NCBI GenBank assembly: GCA_002069815.1
Contig: MWCB01000011.1
Location: 1-47,338, forward strand
DNA: 47,338 nt
Origin: Tenericutes bacterium ADurb.Bin239
GTDB lineage: Bacteria > Bacillota_I > Bacilli_A > RFN20 > CAG-826
Direction: 5' to 3'
Of the stretch, positions 18,089 through 27,040 are shown in pieces (the first letter of the stretch is position 1; the number at the start of each line of letters is the position of its first letter). The position numbers were made by a program, and so were the translations under genes. The notes beneath the pieces were generated by a model. That model did not search any database, was not told the origin of the DNA, and saw nothing but the letters and a program-made list of their open reading frames with translations.

Positions 18089-19025
18089 AGACCCCCGTAT
18101 TATAAAACTTACGCCTTTATTTAAAGAAAAAATATGGGGTGGGCGAAACCTTACCCATTATTTTAAAGATTTACCTGCTGGACCAATTGGCGAATGTTGG
18201 GTAATAAGTGGTCATCCCCATGGTGATACCCTTGTCGCAGACGGTCCTTTTAAAGGTATGCCCTTAAGTAAGGTTTATAACGAAAATCGTCATCTCTTTG
18301 GTAATGATGAAAGTGAATCTTTCCCGTTGCTTGTAAAATTCATCGATGCAAAATATGATCTTTCCATCCAAGTTCATCCTGATGACACGTACGCTCATAA
18401 AATCGGCGAAGAATATGGCAAAGAGGAAGTATGGCTAATTTTAAAAGCGCCTCTTTCACAAAAGATTCAACTTGGTCACTACGCACAAACCAAAGAAGAA
18501 TTTATAAATTTAGTAAAAAATAATGAATGGGATAAATTATTAAAATACGCTCATATTGAAGATAATTATCTTGTTCCTGTTTTTCCCGGAACATTACACG
18601 CTATTTTAGGTGGTACTCTTCTTCTAGAAATTCAGCAAGCATCTGATTTAACTTATCGATTATATGATTATGACCGTCTTGACAATCGCGGAAATAAACG
18701 ACCACTGCATATCAAAGAAGCGCTTGCGGTCACTAATGTTCCGGATACTTTAATTCGGCCTAAATCAGTTCTAAACAATACTCTAAACCATCGCGATATA
18801 TTTAAAGGTAACCATTTTACCCTTGGCGTGCAAACAGTCCACGGCACATTTACTTACGCTAGTATTCCGCGTTACTACTTACTTATTGTTACTAGCGGAC
18901 AAGGGGAAATTAATCATGTTCCGTTAACGGCGGGCGATGCTTTTATTCTGACGACTTCACAACAACCACTTACCCTAAAAGGATTCTTTAATTTTGTCCT
19001 CGTTAAAAGAAAGGAAAAGAAATAA
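18081..19025 (+). CDS. manA: Mannose-6-phosphate isomerase, type I
   Basis: 314 aa, typical of the short Firmicutes ManA. The zinc-site region QVHPDDTYAHKIG near residue 97 and KEEVWLILKAP near 113 are present, along with the conserved LVPVFPGTLHAILGGTLLLEIQQASDLTYRLYDY block near 168-200, which carries the catalytic Arg. It converts mannose 6-phosphate to fructose 6-phosphate. Its start lies inside the end of the phosphohexomutase gene (GGAG six bases upstream), indicating translational coupling, and the ROK kinase gene follows by one base. Confidence 0.95.
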   Translation: MNKDPRIIKLTPLFKEKIWGGRNLTHYFKDLPAGPIGECWVISGHPHGDTLVADGPFKGMPLSKVYNENRHLFGNDESESFPLLVKFIDAKYDLSIQVHPDDTYAHKIGEEYGKEEVWLILKAPLSQKIQLGHYAQTKEEFINLVKNNEWDKLLKYAHIEDNYLVPVFPGTLHAILGGTLLLEIQQASDLTYRLYDYDRLDNRGNKRPLHIKEALAVTNVPDTLIRPKSVLNNTLNHRDIFKGNHFTLGVQTVHGTFTYASIPRYYLLIVTSGQGEINHVPLTAGDAFILTTSQQPLTLKGFFNFVLVKRKEKK

Positions 19026-19026
19026 T

Positions 19027-19920
19027 ATGTCACTTAAAGCAATTGGGATTGATATTGGTGGGACCACTACTAAAGCGGCCGTCGTTGATGAAACTGGTGC
19101 GGTTTCTTACATAAAAGAAATAAAAACACCACAAAACAATGAACTTGGTTTCTTTCGTGAACTAAATAATCTTATTGAAAATGCTTTGCACCATGAACCA
19201 GAAGTGGTCGCACTTGGCATTGGTGCCCCTGGTTCAGTAACGCCTAGCACTACTTTTGTTCACGTTTTACATAATCTTGGTTATCGCGCGATTGATTTTA
19301 ACGAAAAAATAAACGAACACTTTAATTTACCAATCTTTGTCGCTAATGATGCAAATGTAGCGGCATATGCCGAAGCCCTTTTAGGTTCTGGTAAAGATTA
19401 TAACGTTGTGCAATATATTACTTTATCCACTGGCGTGGGCGGAGGGTTAATTATCAATAAAGAAATGTACACTGGGACCCATGGTTTTGCCCAAGAGATT
19501 GGGAATATGATAATTGATGGCGAAGCCCCTAAACCAAATCCCACGATGAACGCCAACAGTTTTGAAGCGTGTTGTTCAGGCGCTGGTTTATTTAACGCCG
19601 CCAAACGCTTTGCCCCCAGTATCCAATCAATCGCATCGATATTTAGTGATTCCCGCTTTTCACCGATTAAAAATATTTGGCTTGATAACTTAGGGAAAGC
19701 GCTCGCTAATCTTTATGCCCTTTATGAACCTGATGTGATTATCTTAGGCGGGGGCATTATGAATTCTGCTGATAAATTCTTTGACGCTATTGTCCCGAAC
19801 GTTAAAAAATATACATTTACCGAACTTCATCCTTATATCAATATTAAAAGGGCTACTTTTGGTCCGCGCGCTGGAGTAATCGGCGCCGCCCTTTTCGCCC
19901 TCAATAAAGTTAATCAATAA
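19027..19920 (+). CDS. ROK family sugar kinase (glucokinase/mannokinase-like)
   Basis: About 297 aa from the ATG at 19027, preceded by AAAGGA. ATP-binding motif GIDIGGTTTKAAVVD at residues 6-20; VANDANVAAYAEALLG with the catalytic Asp near 100; STGVGGGLIIN near 128; and VIILGGGIMNS near 240. The usual ROK zinc motif (CxCGxxGC) is not visible; the matching stretch reads NSFEACCSGAGLF, which retains the Glu and a pair of Cys but not the standard spacing. It phosphorylates a free hexose; beside ManA, mannose or glucose are the natural candidates. It ends two bases from the convergent ABC permease gene. Confidence 0.88.
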   Translation: MSLKAIGIDIGGTTTKAAVVDETGAVSYIKEIKTPQNNELGFFRELNNLIENALHHEPEVVALGIGAPGSVTPSTTFVHVLHNLGYRAIDFNEKINEHFNLPIFVANDANVAAYAEALLGSGKDYNVVQYITLSTGVGGGLIINKEMYTGTHGFAQEIGNMIIDGEAPKPNPTMNANSFEACCSGAGLFNAAKRFAPSIQSIASIFSDSRFSPIKNIWLDNLGKALANLYALYEPDVIILGGGIMNSADKFFDAIVPNVKKYTFTELHPYINIKRATFGPRAGVIGAALFALNKVNQ

Positions 19921-19922
19921 TT

Positions 19923-20699
19923 TTATTTGTAATCAGTTCGTTTAGCGAGCACTAACCCAAAGGCCGGTAACACGACTAAATAACTAATATTTGTTAAAGT
20001 GGCCCATAGCCATTCTACGTTTTTAGGTGCCGCGGTACCCCCTAAATATAAAAAAGGAAAAAGATAAAAGAGAAACTTTGCTTTAAGTCCTTCCCCTTCA
20101 TTAGCGACAAACATATAAGTGCTAACCATCATTAACACAAAATAAACACCAAGAATAATCCCTAGTGGTCCAATTAAGTTTTTAAAATGATACGTTAACA
20201 AAGTTAAAGCTGTATAAAGCACAAACACTCCGCTATAAGCGACTAGTCCGCGTTTTAAAAACTCCACGAATGGTGACTTACCAAACCCAAAGATAATACT
20301 ATTAAATAAATATGTGCTAGAACTATGGATAAACATAATGACAAACACATAAGTTAAAACCAAAATTAAAGAACTTAAAAACATATTGAGTTTACTATGA
20401 CCCGCAACGATTTTATTGCGAATTGTATTATTAGTAAATTCACCCGATAAAACAACCGTAACGACAATTAATAACACTAAGCCAATATTACTCGTTGGAT
20501 TAAAACTAGACGAATAAAACGTCAGCGGATTATAAAAATCAATTAGTAAATCGCCTACTTCTGTAAGATCCGCTACTAAACCAGATAAATACATAACAAG
20601 GGCGGTCAAAGCAGGAAAAACAAAGGCTAAGCCCATTAAGATATAAATACCTTTGCCTTTAAAGATACGCCGAAAATCAGCGACTAATAAGTTTTTCAT
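19923..20699 (-). CDS. ABC-2 type transporter permease
   Basis: 258 aa from the ATG at 20699 (MKNLLVADFRRIFKGKGIYI); the longer open frame upstream only shadows the ATPase gene. About six hydrophobic segments, with a large outer loop after the first helix, match ABC-2 permeases of the bacitracin/lantibiotic export type. NNTIRNKIVAGHSKLNMFLSS near residue 105 is the cytoplasmic segment typical of these proteins. GGAGCC before the ATG lies within the end of the ATPase gene, so the two are coupled. Cargo is unknown; such pairs export peptides or lipids or provide antimicrobial resistance. Confidence 0.82.
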   Translation of the reverse strand: MKNLLVADFRRIFKGKGIYILMGLAFVFPALTALVMYLSGLVADLTEVGDLLIDFYNPLTFYSSSFNPTSNIGLVLLIVVTVVLSGEFTNNTIRNKIVAGHSKLNMFLSSLILVLTYVFVIMFIHSSSTYLFNSIIFGFGKSPFVEFLKRGLVAYSGVFVLYTALTLLTYHFKNLIGPLGIILGVYFVLMMVSTYMFVANEGEGLKAKFLFYLFPFLYLGGTAAPKNVEWLWATLTNISYLVVLPAFGLVLAKRTDYK

Positions 20700-20700
20700 A

Positions 20701-21597
20701 TTAGGCTCCGACCCCCTTATTAATTTTTTGTAAATAATAATCTTCAATTGTTTCGCGCACAACTTCAAAAGCACTAACAAAATGTTCGGCGCCCATTAAT
20801 AATTTAAGCGCCTTTTGCGCTTCTTCCTCCTGCGAAAATATAAGAGTAGCGGTCCCCTCTTCACTATAAGTGAAGTCTTTAAGTAATTCACGGACTTCAT
20901 CATTAAGCGGTTGCATTAAGATAATTTCCGTGTAACTTTTTGCTTTCTTCGCTAAATCTTTAACCGCGATTTCTTCCACTAGTTCACCATGACTAATAAA
21001 GCCATAACGCGTTGCCACTTTATCTAACTCCGTTAAGATGTGACTAGAGATTAAAAATGTCGTCCCCTCTTTATTTAAACGTAAGATAAGATCACGCATC
21101 TCTTTAATCCCGGCGGGATCAAGGCCATTCATCGGTTCATCAAGTAAGATAAACTCGGGATTACTAAGTAAAGTTAAAGCAATACTTAAGCGTTGTTTCA
21201 TCCCTAAACTAAAGTTCTTAACGACTTTCTTACTCCCGCGCTGCTCTTCTAAACCAACTTTATCAAGCATACTCGCTAAATCTTCATCTGTGTGTTTATA
21301 CCCTAATAAATCGCTTTGGTAACGTAAGTTTTGTAAGGCGGTTAATCCTGGATGAAAAGCTGGGCTCTCCACAATCGCGCCAACACTCCCTAATCTTTTT
21401 GCTACATTTAAGGTAAAGGTGCCGGCTGTTGGACGTAAAATATTCGTAACAACGCGAATAAGGGTTGACTTCCCGGCGCCATTTTCCCCAACAAACCCAT
21501 ATATATCACCGCGATATATTGTCATATTTACATTATTTAAAGCATCTGTTTTCTTAAATCTTTTAGTGAGATTATTTGTTTTTAATAATATTTCCAT
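20701..21597 (-). CDS. ABC transporter ATP-binding protein (BcrA/DrrA type)
   Basis: 298 aa. Walker A GENGAGKST near residue 39, signature NFSLGMKQRLSIALTLL near 125, Walker B FILLDEPMNGLDPAG near 150, and switch His in LISSHILTELDKV. The C-terminal 80 residues form the extra domain seen in exporter ATPases of this group. It energises the ABC-2 permease encoded one base downstream. It lies 26 bases after the GH53 gene on the same strand and may be part of that transcript. No immunity or bacteriocin gene is seen nearby, so the exported substrate is open. Confidence 0.92.
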   Translation of the reverse strand: MEILLKTNNLTKRFKKTDALNNVNMTIYRGDIYGFVGENGAGKSTLIRVVTNILRPTAGTFTLNVAKRLGSVGAIVESPAFHPGLTALQNLRYQSDLLGYKHTDEDLASMLDKVGLEEQRGSKKVVKNFSLGMKQRLSIALTLLSNPEFILLDEPMNGLDPAGIKEMRDLILRLNKEGTTFLISSHILTELDKVATRYGFISHGELVEEIAVKDLAKKAKSYTEIILMQPLNDEVRELLKDFTYSEEGTATLIFSQEEEAQKALKLLMGAEHFVSAFEVVRETIEDYYLQKINKGVGA

Positions 21598-21623
21598 AGC
21601 TCTTACTTCTTTCTTATTTATAC

Positions 21624-22754
21624 TTATTTGGCTTTTGCTTCTTTTTTCGTTTTCTTTTCTAAATTCTTCTTCACCGCTAGCGCTTGCAGCGCTAACCCTG
21701 TTTTACTAAAGAGCGCTTGATTAAACCATACATTACCAATTGGAAGGTTTTTTTGTTTTAAGTATTTAAGCCCTTCCACCGTTGCCCACGTTAACCCTTC
21801 GACATTAATCCATCCTGGCTCAAAATAACAAATACCTTTTATATTGCCAGCGATTGCAATTTCAAAGAGTGATTCAAGGTAACGTTGTTGTCCTAAGGCC
21901 GTATACCCCGGAAGCCCACTTTTAGGGGGATATTTCTTTTTAGTTACAATCGTTACTTCGTCACCATCATCATACGGATAACTTGTCTCGACAATAAAGC
22001 GTTCATATGGATAATAAGTAGCGATAAATAAAAGGGAAGCTTCTAATTCACTAAGTTCACCATGAAAGTAAGGATAATAAGATAATCCTAAAGCATCAAA
22101 TTTAAATAATCTTGGTTCCATTTCATGGAGAAACTCGGCACACGCTTCGGGATTACCACCGTCACTAATATGAATCATGATTTTTGTAGTCGGACTTGCT
22201 TCACGAATCGCTTTAATACCGGCGTTAAGTAAGATCGCCAAACAATCATATCCATTCGCGCTTGGTTTCTTGCCTTTAAACACTTTTGCAAACGGCCATA
22301 AGATTCCGCGATTAACTTCGTTCCCCACTTGAATATAATCCAAACATAAGTTTTCACTCGTAAAAGCATTTACTACTTCTTTTGTATATTCATAAACTTT
22401 ATATTCTAAATCGGCAAAATCAAGCTTAGTCCACTCTTTCGGTAACACTTGATTATTCGCGGTCGCCCAAAAGTCACTATAATGAATATTAAGTAACAAC
22501 TTAAAACCCGCTGTAACCGCTCTTTTTGCTAACCTAAGCGCGGTTTCTAAGTTATTGTGCCCTCCGCCATAAGAAACACCTTTATTCGTCGCTGGATTAA
22601 CGAAAAGACGGATCCGCGCTAAATTAAAACCATTACTCTTTAAAATTTTAAATAAATCTTCTTTCTCCCCTTTAGTGTTACTAAACGTACCTCCTAATTC
22701 TTCAACGGTTAGGAGTGAAGATACATCAGCGCCATAGATGAAGTCTTTTTTCAC
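21624..22754 (-). CDS. GH53 endo-beta-1,4-galactanase, intracellular form
   Basis: 376 aa. Start is GTG with an excellent AAGGAGG seven bases upstream. The GH53 fold is recognised from FIYGADVSSLLTVEELGG at the start, NGFNLARIRLFVNPA near residue 49, LNIHYSDFWA near 90, the acid/base Glu in QVGNEVNRGILWP near 143, and the nucleophile Glu in FIVETSYPY near 246. The family cleaves beta-1,4-galactan (type I arabinogalactan). There is no signal peptide, unlike most family members, so it would act on imported galacto-oligosaccharides. The C-terminus is a Lys-rich tail (KKNLEKKTKKEAKAK). A structured-RNA candidate with a terminator lies in its leader region. Confidence 0.9.
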   Translation of the reverse strand: MKKDFIYGADVSSLLTVEELGGTFSNTKGEKEDLFKILKSNGFNLARIRLFVNPATNKGVSYGGGHNNLETALRLAKRAVTAGFKLLLNIHYSDFWATANNQVLPKEWTKLDFADLEYKVYEYTKEVVNAFTSENLCLDYIQVGNEVNRGILWPFAKVFKGKKPSANGYDCLAILLNAGIKAIREASPTTKIMIHISDGGNPEACAEFLHEMEPRLFKFDALGLSYYPYFHGELSELEASLLFIATYYPYERFIVETSYPYDDGDEVTIVTKKKYPPKSGLPGYTALGQQRYLESLFEIAIAGNIKGICYFEPGWINVEGLTWATVEGLKYLKQKNLPIGNVWFNQALFSKTGLALQALAVKKNLEKKTKKEAKAK

Positions 22755-22850
22755 TGCGTTTCCTCCTTACTATAAGGATTTAATAGTAATTAAATACAAC
22801 ACTCTAATTATAAAGGACTGCTTACGAACTTTCATTAAAAAACATAAGCA

Positions 22851-22936
22851 ATAAAAGAAAACGACCCTAACTGAATAGCGTCGTCTCCACCCAAGGCGAT
22901 AATCGGTTCCTGCCAAGTGCTGCCTCAGGTGCAATC
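22851..22936 (-). ncRNA. Unassigned structured RNA or terminating leader upstream of GH53
   Basis: On the minus strand, a -10-like TATGAT (about 22939-22934, within TTAATATGAT) is followed by a compact sequence that folds strongly. CACCTGAGGC (22931-22922) pairs over ten bases with GCCTTGGGTG (22897-22888), with two G-U pairs. The enclosed loop can form TTGG/CCGA. Then comes an intrinsic terminator: ACGAC (22884-22880) with GTCGT (22865-22861), inner CTA/TAG, then TTTTCTTTT. The whole unit is about 85 nt and lies about 95 bases before the GH53 start. It resembles a small RNA gene or an attenuating leader. I checked it against SRP RNA, SAM, T-box, ZTP, preQ1 and c-di-GMP signatures from memory and none fits. 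Confidence 0.5.
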
Positions 22937-22980
22937 ATATTAACATAAATATTTATAAATGCAAAAAGAAAATACTTTTT

Positions 22981-23883
22981 CTACTCTTTTGGTTCAGGTT
23001 CGACTTTAGGTTCAGGAGCAGATTCCTTTGTTTTAGGAGCCGCTTTTTTTGCTTTTGGTGTCACTTCTTTAACTTCAGGAGTCGCTTCTTTAGGCGCGGG
23101 TGCTGGTTCTTTAGTTTTCGGTGTCTCTTCTTTAACTTCCTTAGGGGCAGGGGCAGGCGTAACAGCTTCTGGGGCCTTTTCGGCTTTTGGTTCTTCCTTA
23201 ACTTTTTCTACAGCGGGTTCGGCCTGTGGTTTTTCTTCTTTTTTCGTTGCTTTAGCGGCCGCGGTTTCAATATCCTTTTTCATTTTAGCAAGCGCTCCGC
23301 TATCGACAAGTGGCATTACAAACACGCCAACCAGCGCCGCATAATAAAAGACGCCACCTAGGGCAAAAAATGCCCGGGTCCACCGAAAGTCACCGTAATC
23401 CCGAAAGCCGTTGATGAAAGTATCTAATAAATAAACAATCCCAATAAGCGCAAAAAGAGCCGCTACAACATAAGCATAAAATTTATCGATTTTTTCATAA
23501 GCATCGGGCTTAATAAACGCTAAGACAATAAGTAAAATAAGCGCGATGAATAATAGAATCAAGATGAAAAAGGCTTGGGTGGCAAAATCATTAAAACCAG
23601 CCCCAGATACCGCCCCAACAGGAAAAATTAAACTATGGGCAACGAGAAATGTTGTGGCTACAAGTAATAACTTTTGATTCTTTAGTTGCCGCGCAACAAG
23701 AAAGATTAAGACGAGCAGCACCAAAAAAAGATAACGTAATAACCAACGTTGATAGGCAATAAAACCTGATTGCCATACAATAAGATGAATCATCCACATA
23801 ATAAAAGATAAACCAACTAAGATACCAATTATTAGCGTATATAAATCAAATTTTAGGGATATTTTTTGTGTATTATTTTCCAT
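22981..23883 (-). CDS. Multi-pass membrane protein with a Pro/Lys/Glu-rich tail
   Basis: 300 aa. About six hydrophobic helices fill residues 12-205, followed by a low-complexity tail (about 210-300) built from Pro-Ala-Pro-Lys, KEV and KEETPK-type repeats. I do not recognise a family for the membrane part. The tail could be a flexible cytoplasmic or extracellular extension. AGAGGA precedes the ATG. It lies downstream of the MscS gene on the same strand with a 61-base gap and may be co-transcribed with it. Tail repeats make replication-slippage length variation likely. Confidence 0.6.
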   Translation of the reverse strand: MENNTQKISLKFDLYTLIIGILVGLSFIMWMIHLIVWQSGFIAYQRWLLRYLFLVLLVLIFLVARQLKNQKLLLVATTFLVAHSLIFPVGAVSGAGFNDFATQAFFILILLFIALILLIVLAFIKPDAYEKIDKFYAYVVAALFALIGIVYLLDTFINGFRDYGDFRWTRAFFALGGVFYYAALVGVFVMPLVDSGALAKMKKDIETAAAKATKKEEKPQAEPAVEKVKEEPKAEKAPEAVTPAPAPKEVKEETPKTKEPAPAPKEATPEVKEVTPKAKKAAPKTKESAPEPKVEPEPKE

Positions 23884-23944
23884 AACATATTCCTCTCTAT
23901 ATCGTTATTATAAAAGACTAAGGGGAGAAAAGTAAGTAAAATCG

Positions 23945-24898
23945 CTATTTTTTGCCTTCTTTTTCATTAACATTGACTGTGGGAAAGCCAAACTTAATTC
24001 CATGTTTTTCAAAGACAAGTTTAAGTTCGCGATTCATATCACGGACGACTTGATATTTTTTCATATCTTCCGTCTTAGCGTAAACTCGAATAAGTACACC
24101 ATTACTATCAAGTTTTTGGACACCACGATAAATAGGGCCTTCGACAATATCCGCTATTTTTTCTTTTAAAAGTGGCAGTGCATCTTTAACAATCTTTTCA
24201 ACATTTTCAAGCGGTTGATCGTAACTAATATAAACATCAGATATCGCTGGTGATAACTTCGCAGATGTATTTAAAATCATCCGTAAGTCACTGTTATTTA
24301 CAATTAAGATATCGCCATAAATATCTTCAATTGCTGTTGTTCTAATCCCAATATCAATGACCCAGCCGCGTGTTTCACCAACTTGAATAACGTCACCAAT
24401 TTTAAATTGTTTTTCAAAGATAATAAATAACCCGGCAATGACGTCTTCAATAAGACTTTGAGCGCCAAAGCTGATCGCTAACCCGACAATTCCGGCTCCA
24501 ATTAGGAGTGTTGGGGTATCAACGCCCCACGCACTAAGGACGAGGAATATTGCCACTGCGCTACTAAGGTACTTAAAGATACTGCGGAATAAAACCCACC
24601 ATGTTGAGTGTTTATTACGTTTCTTACCAAGGGGCACTAAAATATACTCAAAGAGTTTATTTAAGAGCCAGAAAAAGACAATAATCACAACACTTTCGGC
24701 AATTGTTATCCAGTGGTTCTTTAATATGTCGATAATGTTAAAAAACTTCCCAATGGTATTATTAACAAAATCGCCAAAACCAGTCCCTTGCAATAATTGA
24801 TCACTAATTACCGCTAGGATGACTAATACCACAAAGATACCGATAACAACTAGTTTTGGTATTAGTCCTTTTTTAAATTTAAACTTCTTCGCATTCAT
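23945..24898 (-). CDS. mscS: Small-conductance mechanosensitive channel, MscS family
   Basis: 317 aa. The Gly/Ala-rich pore helix and beta domain are clear: TLLIGAGIVGLAISFGAQSL near residue 130, DVIAGLFIIFEKQFKIGDVI near 152, and GDILIVNNSDLRMILN near 195. Upstream are two additional N-terminal membrane segments. The C-terminal domain from about 210 matches the MscS cytoplasmic cage. It releases solutes under hypo-osmotic shock. AAAGGAGG gives a strong ribosome site. It follows the surface protein gene by 14 bases, suggesting one envelope-related transcript. Confidence 0.92.
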   Translation of the reverse strand: MNAKKFKFKKGLIPKLVVIGIFVVLVILAVISDQLLQGTGFGDFVNNTIGKFFNIIDILKNHWITIAESVVIIVFFWLLNKLFEYILVPLGKKRNKHSTWWVLFRSIFKYLSSAVAIFLVLSAWGVDTPTLLIGAGIVGLAISFGAQSLIEDVIAGLFIIFEKQFKIGDVIQVGETRGWVIDIGIRTTAIEDIYGDILIVNNSDLRMILNTSAKLSPAISDVYISYDQPLENVEKIVKDALPLLKEKIADIVEGPIYRGVQKLDSNGVLIRVYAKTEDMKKYQVVRDMNRELKLVFEKHGIKFGFPTVNVNEKEGKK

Positions 24899-24912
24899 AC
24901 GTTTCTCCTCCT

Positions 24913-26265
24913 TTAGATATTGATTGTATAAATTAATTCATTTTCATATTGATATTCATAAGCTTTTTGTAAGTAAACATTAATCATTACAATATCTTGT
25001 TCCATATAAAAAACCATACATTCATATTCGTTATTATCCCCACCAGTGCCAGCGACTCTTTCGAAGCTAGTAATATACATTGGCACTAATTCACCCTCTT
25101 CATCATAAGCAAAGCATTCAGCGTAAGCGCCGCTTATAATATTACCTTCATCAACACAATCTAACGTAATATAAACCATCTCATATTCATATAAAATATG
25201 TTCAATATTGTATGTATAATACGGAGTCGTATAAACATCATATATCTCACTCTTATATACTTCTGCCTTTTTCCTAATATTATTCAGATATGGAACTTCA
25301 ATTTGGGCGGTATACGCAGTATTTTCTGTTAGATTATCAAAGTCAAAAATAGGCGGGATGTATTCTCCGTCTGCACCCATATAAGGTACTGCAAATTCGC
25401 ATAAAGCAATTAGTTCGTTATTTTGATATAAATTCAAAGTCGCGCTTCCGTGAAACGCTAGTGGAGCAAAGACTTCGGCCGCAAGGGAAAGGGACGTCAT
25501 ACTAAAAGCAACGGTGTGGATATACGTGAAGAAAGTTGGTGGTAAATCAATTGATTCGGTTAGTAAAATAACTTCTTCATTTTGTTTAGTGCCCGCTATT
25601 TTAAGAGTGATACAACTAGCGTGCTTAGGAAGCGACTCCAGCGTACAAATATTTGTTCCTTCAATTAGATCAATTGGTGGTAATTCAATTAATTCGGTGA
25701 TTGGTCCTTCTTCCCCTGGTTCACTAAAACCAAATGCAGGGAATAGTTTTATATCAAATAAATCAAGATCAGGATTAAAAACAACTATTGCAAAAGTAAA
25801 AGTTAAGGCTTGCTCATCTTCAACATAACTAGTGTCCATTATCTTTACCGCGGGTTCACTAATGCTTATAACGTTATATGTTGCAAATGTTTTTTTACCA
25901 TACCCCTGTGACCCTTTAATTGCTAACGTGTAATCTATATTAAAATAACGGATATTAAAGGTACCCGTTGATGTTCCTAACGATAAGGGGAAGGAAAAAG
26001 ATTCTAAACCTGACTTAACATCAAGCACTAGTGATTCTTCTTCAAGGGTTAAATCAGGATCATTAATGAGTGTTTCGTAATAAACCGTATTACCAAGCAC
26101 TTCCACATTAGTAAACGACACTTCTGGTTCAGCAGTAGTCGCTACAACAACAGCGGTAACTGCCACACTAGTGGTCACTGTAAACGACATCATCCAGCGA
26201 AGTACTTGTTCTTTTTTGAAACGTCCAAAGAATTTCTCGCGACGTGCTCGATAATTATCTTCCAT
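24913..26265 (-). CDS. Signal-anchored extracellular protein with repeated beta-rich domains
   Basis: About 450 aa from the ATG at 26265 (AGGA six to seven bases upstream); a longer frame to 26310 lacks a ribosome site. A basic N-terminus (DNYRARREKFFGRFKKEQ) precedes one membrane segment (about 27-45, FTVTTSVAVTAVVVATTA), after which about 400 residues of beta-rich sequence with Asp/Glu-rich patches probably form four Ig- or fibronectin-like domains. An N-in, C-out single-span anchor fits. I see no enzyme motif. It is followed closely by MscS. A surface adhesin or structural protein is the best guess. Confidence 0.6.
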   Translation of the reverse strand: MEDNYRARREKFFGRFKKEQVLRWMMSFTVTTSVAVTAVVVATTAEPEVSFTNVEVLGNTVYYETLINDPDLTLEEESLVLDVKSGLESFSFPLSLGTSTGTFNIRYFNIDYTLAIKGSQGYGKKTFATYNVISISEPAVKIMDTSYVEDEQALTFTFAIVVFNPDLDLFDIKLFPAFGFSEPGEEGPITELIELPPIDLIEGTNICTLESLPKHASCITLKIAGTKQNEEVILLTESIDLPPTFFTYIHTVAFSMTSLSLAAEVFAPLAFHGSATLNLYQNNELIALCEFAVPYMGADGEYIPPIFDFDNLTENTAYTAQIEVPYLNNIRKKAEVYKSEIYDVYTTPYYTYNIEHILYEYEMVYITLDCVDEGNIISGAYAECFAYDEEGELVPMYITSFERVAGTGGDNNEYECMVFYMEQDIVMINVYLQKAYEYQYENELIYTINI

Positions 26266-26362
26266 ATAATTCCTAAACCTTATTTTACTCTTAAAAGGAG
26301 TAAACAACAAGCAATGCTAAAAAAGAGTTTTAACTAACATAATTAACAATGAATGTTTGTAT

Positions 26363-26869
26363 TTATTCTTTAACTTCTTCTCTTTTTTTCGTTTGCTCGT
26401 AGAGAACAACGCTACTAATTACATCTGTAATAAAAAGAAAATGGAGAACAATATGGAAAACAAGCATGCCATCAGGTTCTTTCCATACCTTTTTTACTAA
26501 GTAGCGCGCATTAGGCATACTTGTTACCACTACCATAAAGTAAGTAAACGTAAATATCGTGATTATTACTACCAAGATAATAGGAAGCACCATTATGTTT
26601 ATTAAAGCGCCCATCGCTAACATAACACCAATAATAAAGTTAATAATATAATAAGGTATTAACATTAACTTGACGATCATTGTTTCACTAACTTTTTCTT
26701 CAGCGACTCCCGTTAGTGATTTAGTGACAACAATAACCCCAAAAACAAAAGTAACAAGCGCTAGACCAAGTCCGACATAACTTGCCCACGCAAAAGATTC
26801 TCCGGCAAATAAACCAATCACAAACATCGCTTGCATTAAATAAGCACTAACCACAAAGGCAATCATCAT
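26363..26869 (-). CDS. Small membrane protein of unknown function
   Basis: 168 aa with four predicted hydrophobic helices (about 3-23, 28-48, 66-105 as one or two, 130-150) and a charged tail ending KKREEVKE. No family recognised. The ribosome site is weak (AGAGATGT) ahead of tandem ATG codons. It lies about 100 bases before the beta-domain surface protein on the same strand and is the last gene before composition turns strongly AT-rich. An ordinary membrane protein; nothing further can be supported. Confidence 0.6.
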   Translation of the reverse strand: MMIAFVVSAYLMQAMFVIGLFAGESFAWASYVGLGLALVTFVFGVIVVTKSLTGVAEEKVSETMIVKLMLIPYYIINFIIGVMLAMGALINIMVLPIILVVIITIFTFTYFMVVVTSMPNARYLVKKVWKEPDGMLVFHIVLHFLFITDVISSVVLYEQTKKREEVKE

Positions 26870-26967
26870 ACATCTCTAATAATACTACTTGAATCTTTTT
26901 CTAAAACCATAATAACATTTACAATAATAACATTATTACATAAATTGCATAAAACTAAAGACATTAG

Positions 26968-27021
26968 CCTTATTTTTGTTATTCACATAACAAAATATTT
27001 AATTTTATTGTATTTATAAGG
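26968..27021. repeat. Nested inverted repeats at the edge of the AT-rich block
   Basis: TTTTGTTAT (26974-26982) and ATAACAAAA (26987-26995) are perfect nine-base arms around a four-base loop. Outside them CCTTAT (26968-26973) pairs with ATAAGG (27016-27021). It lies just downstream of the lipoprotein gene on the minus strand. It lacks the GC-rich stem and U-tract of a standard terminator, but could still end transcription or be a protein site. Placement at the compositional boundary is noted. Confidence 0.4.
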
Positions 27022-27040
27022 TTAGACCTGTTTTATCAAA

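Noticed and set aside
22851-22936. Signal recognition particle RNA or SAM riboswitch for the structured RNA
   Set aside because: The GGAAGGAAGCAGC-type SRP loop and the SAM-I core (GGTGGAGGGA...GGCAACC) are absent.
22981-23255. A short tandem-repeat array (CRISPR-like) in the Pro/Lys-rich region
   Set aside because: The repeats are irregular codon-level repeats of a low-complexity protein tail, without constant repeat and spacer lengths.
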